Of a stretch of 59,153 bases of DNA, positions 58,843 through 59,153 are shown in pieces. The first letter of the stretch is position 1. Each line of letters begins with the position of its first letter. Under the pieces are notes generated by a model. The model was not told the DNA's origin. It worked only from the letters and a program-made list of their open reading frames with translations, and searched no databases. The position numbers were made by a program, and so were the translations under genes. The stretch comes from Selenomonadales bacterium UBA7018 (GTDB taxonomy: Bacteria > Bacillota > Negativicutes > Selenomonadales > Selenomonadaceae): the NCBI GenBank assembly GCA_002448305.1, contig DJWY01000034.1, forward strand, positions 1-59,153. Reading direction: 5' to 3'.

Positions 58843-59153
58843 TTAGCGGTCGAATTTATCAAATAGAGCGGCGAGGCGATCGTTCAAAAGCAGTTGATTG
58901 CGAACGAGCGACCAGTTGGCAACCGGACGGTCTGCCCACTTTTTTTGCAACTCTACCACTCTAAGATAAAGCAATTTGAAAACGGAATTGACGTTAGGAA
59001 ATGCGCCGCGTTTTGTCACCTTGCGAAAACTGGAATTAACCGCCTCAATCGCATTGGTCGTGTACATAATCTTGCGAACCGCCGACGGATAGTCAAAAAG
59101 TTGCTCGACGTAGGCAAAACAACGTTTCCAGACAGCAACAGCACCGGGATATT
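58843..59153 (-). mobile_element. IS256-family (mutator type) transposase, C-terminal part, cut by window edge
   Basis: The minus-strand frame runs in from the window edge: PGAVAVWKRCFAYVEQLFDY, then KIMYTTNAIEAVNSSFRKVT and a C-terminal FKLLYLRVVELQKKW to a stop at 58843. The Glu in NAIEAVNS is the last acidic residue of the DDE site in IS256-family transposases. The rest of the gene and both IS ends are not visible. It cuts and pastes DNA; here it flanks the MuF-toxin module, which suggests this area is a recombination hotspot. Confidence 0.85.

Overview
The window looks like a chromosomal segment of a diderm Firmicute, most likely a Negativicute (Selenomonadales-type). The reasons are the strong AGGAGG-type ribosome binding sites with frequent TTG/GTG starts, a single-chain clostridial-type PurL, an ispE-gntR-glmU-prs neighbourhood, a lipoprotein TRAP solute receptor, very large RTX-like surface proteins, and a SwrB/DUF6115-like gene pair resembling the end of a flagellar operon. 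This taxonomic call is an inference; no rRNA or tRNA gene was found.

Layout. Positions 1-1760: a decayed IS200/IS605 TnpB tail, then two probably flagellum-linked genes. Positions 1860-18160: a surface locus with a 1700-residue RTX-like protein, an unusual helical-barrel/ATP-grasp fusion enzyme and two tandem GT92-like glycosyltransferases. These converge on a second giant beta-helix/RTX protein. Positions 18180-29060: housekeeping and hypothetical genes (hexokinase, Cof phosphatase, SDR, TPR protein, DUF2156 protein, Cys-rich protein, DUF389 membrane protein, purL). Positions 29120-32210: an AT-rich decaying patch with an intact YkgJ-like gene, a frameshifted DUF2156 paralogue and a broken MATE-HATPase fusion. 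Positions 32210-38360: a RepL-like winged-helix gene, SIMPL protein, acyltransferase, pepD, and a NYN-domain protein with six regular 87-residue repeats. Positions 38361-46920: thyX, rpiB, ispE, gntR, a broken four-helix-bundle gene, glmU, a DUF1919 protein, prs and htpG. Positions 47031-49718: a solitary MmeI-like restriction-modification enzyme. Positions 49780-56070: a TRAP transporter, a lipoprotein, a two-subunit transketolase and an SDR, apparently a sugar or sugar-acid catabolic cassette. Positions 56133-59153: an unknown gene, a MuF phage-head/papain-like toxin fusion with two small candidate immunity genes, and an IS256-type transposase running off the edge.

The strongest leads are the MuF-toxin module at the right end, the NYN protein with six repeats, and the RTX/ATP-grasp/GT92 locus. 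A separate striking observation is a series of single in-frame stop codons in otherwise intact reading frames: dctP leader, both transketolase subunits, the SDR, and the four-helix gene twice. Several single-base frameshifts occur elsewhere. Either this strain is accumulating lesions or the assembly contains errors; reads and sister genomes would decide.
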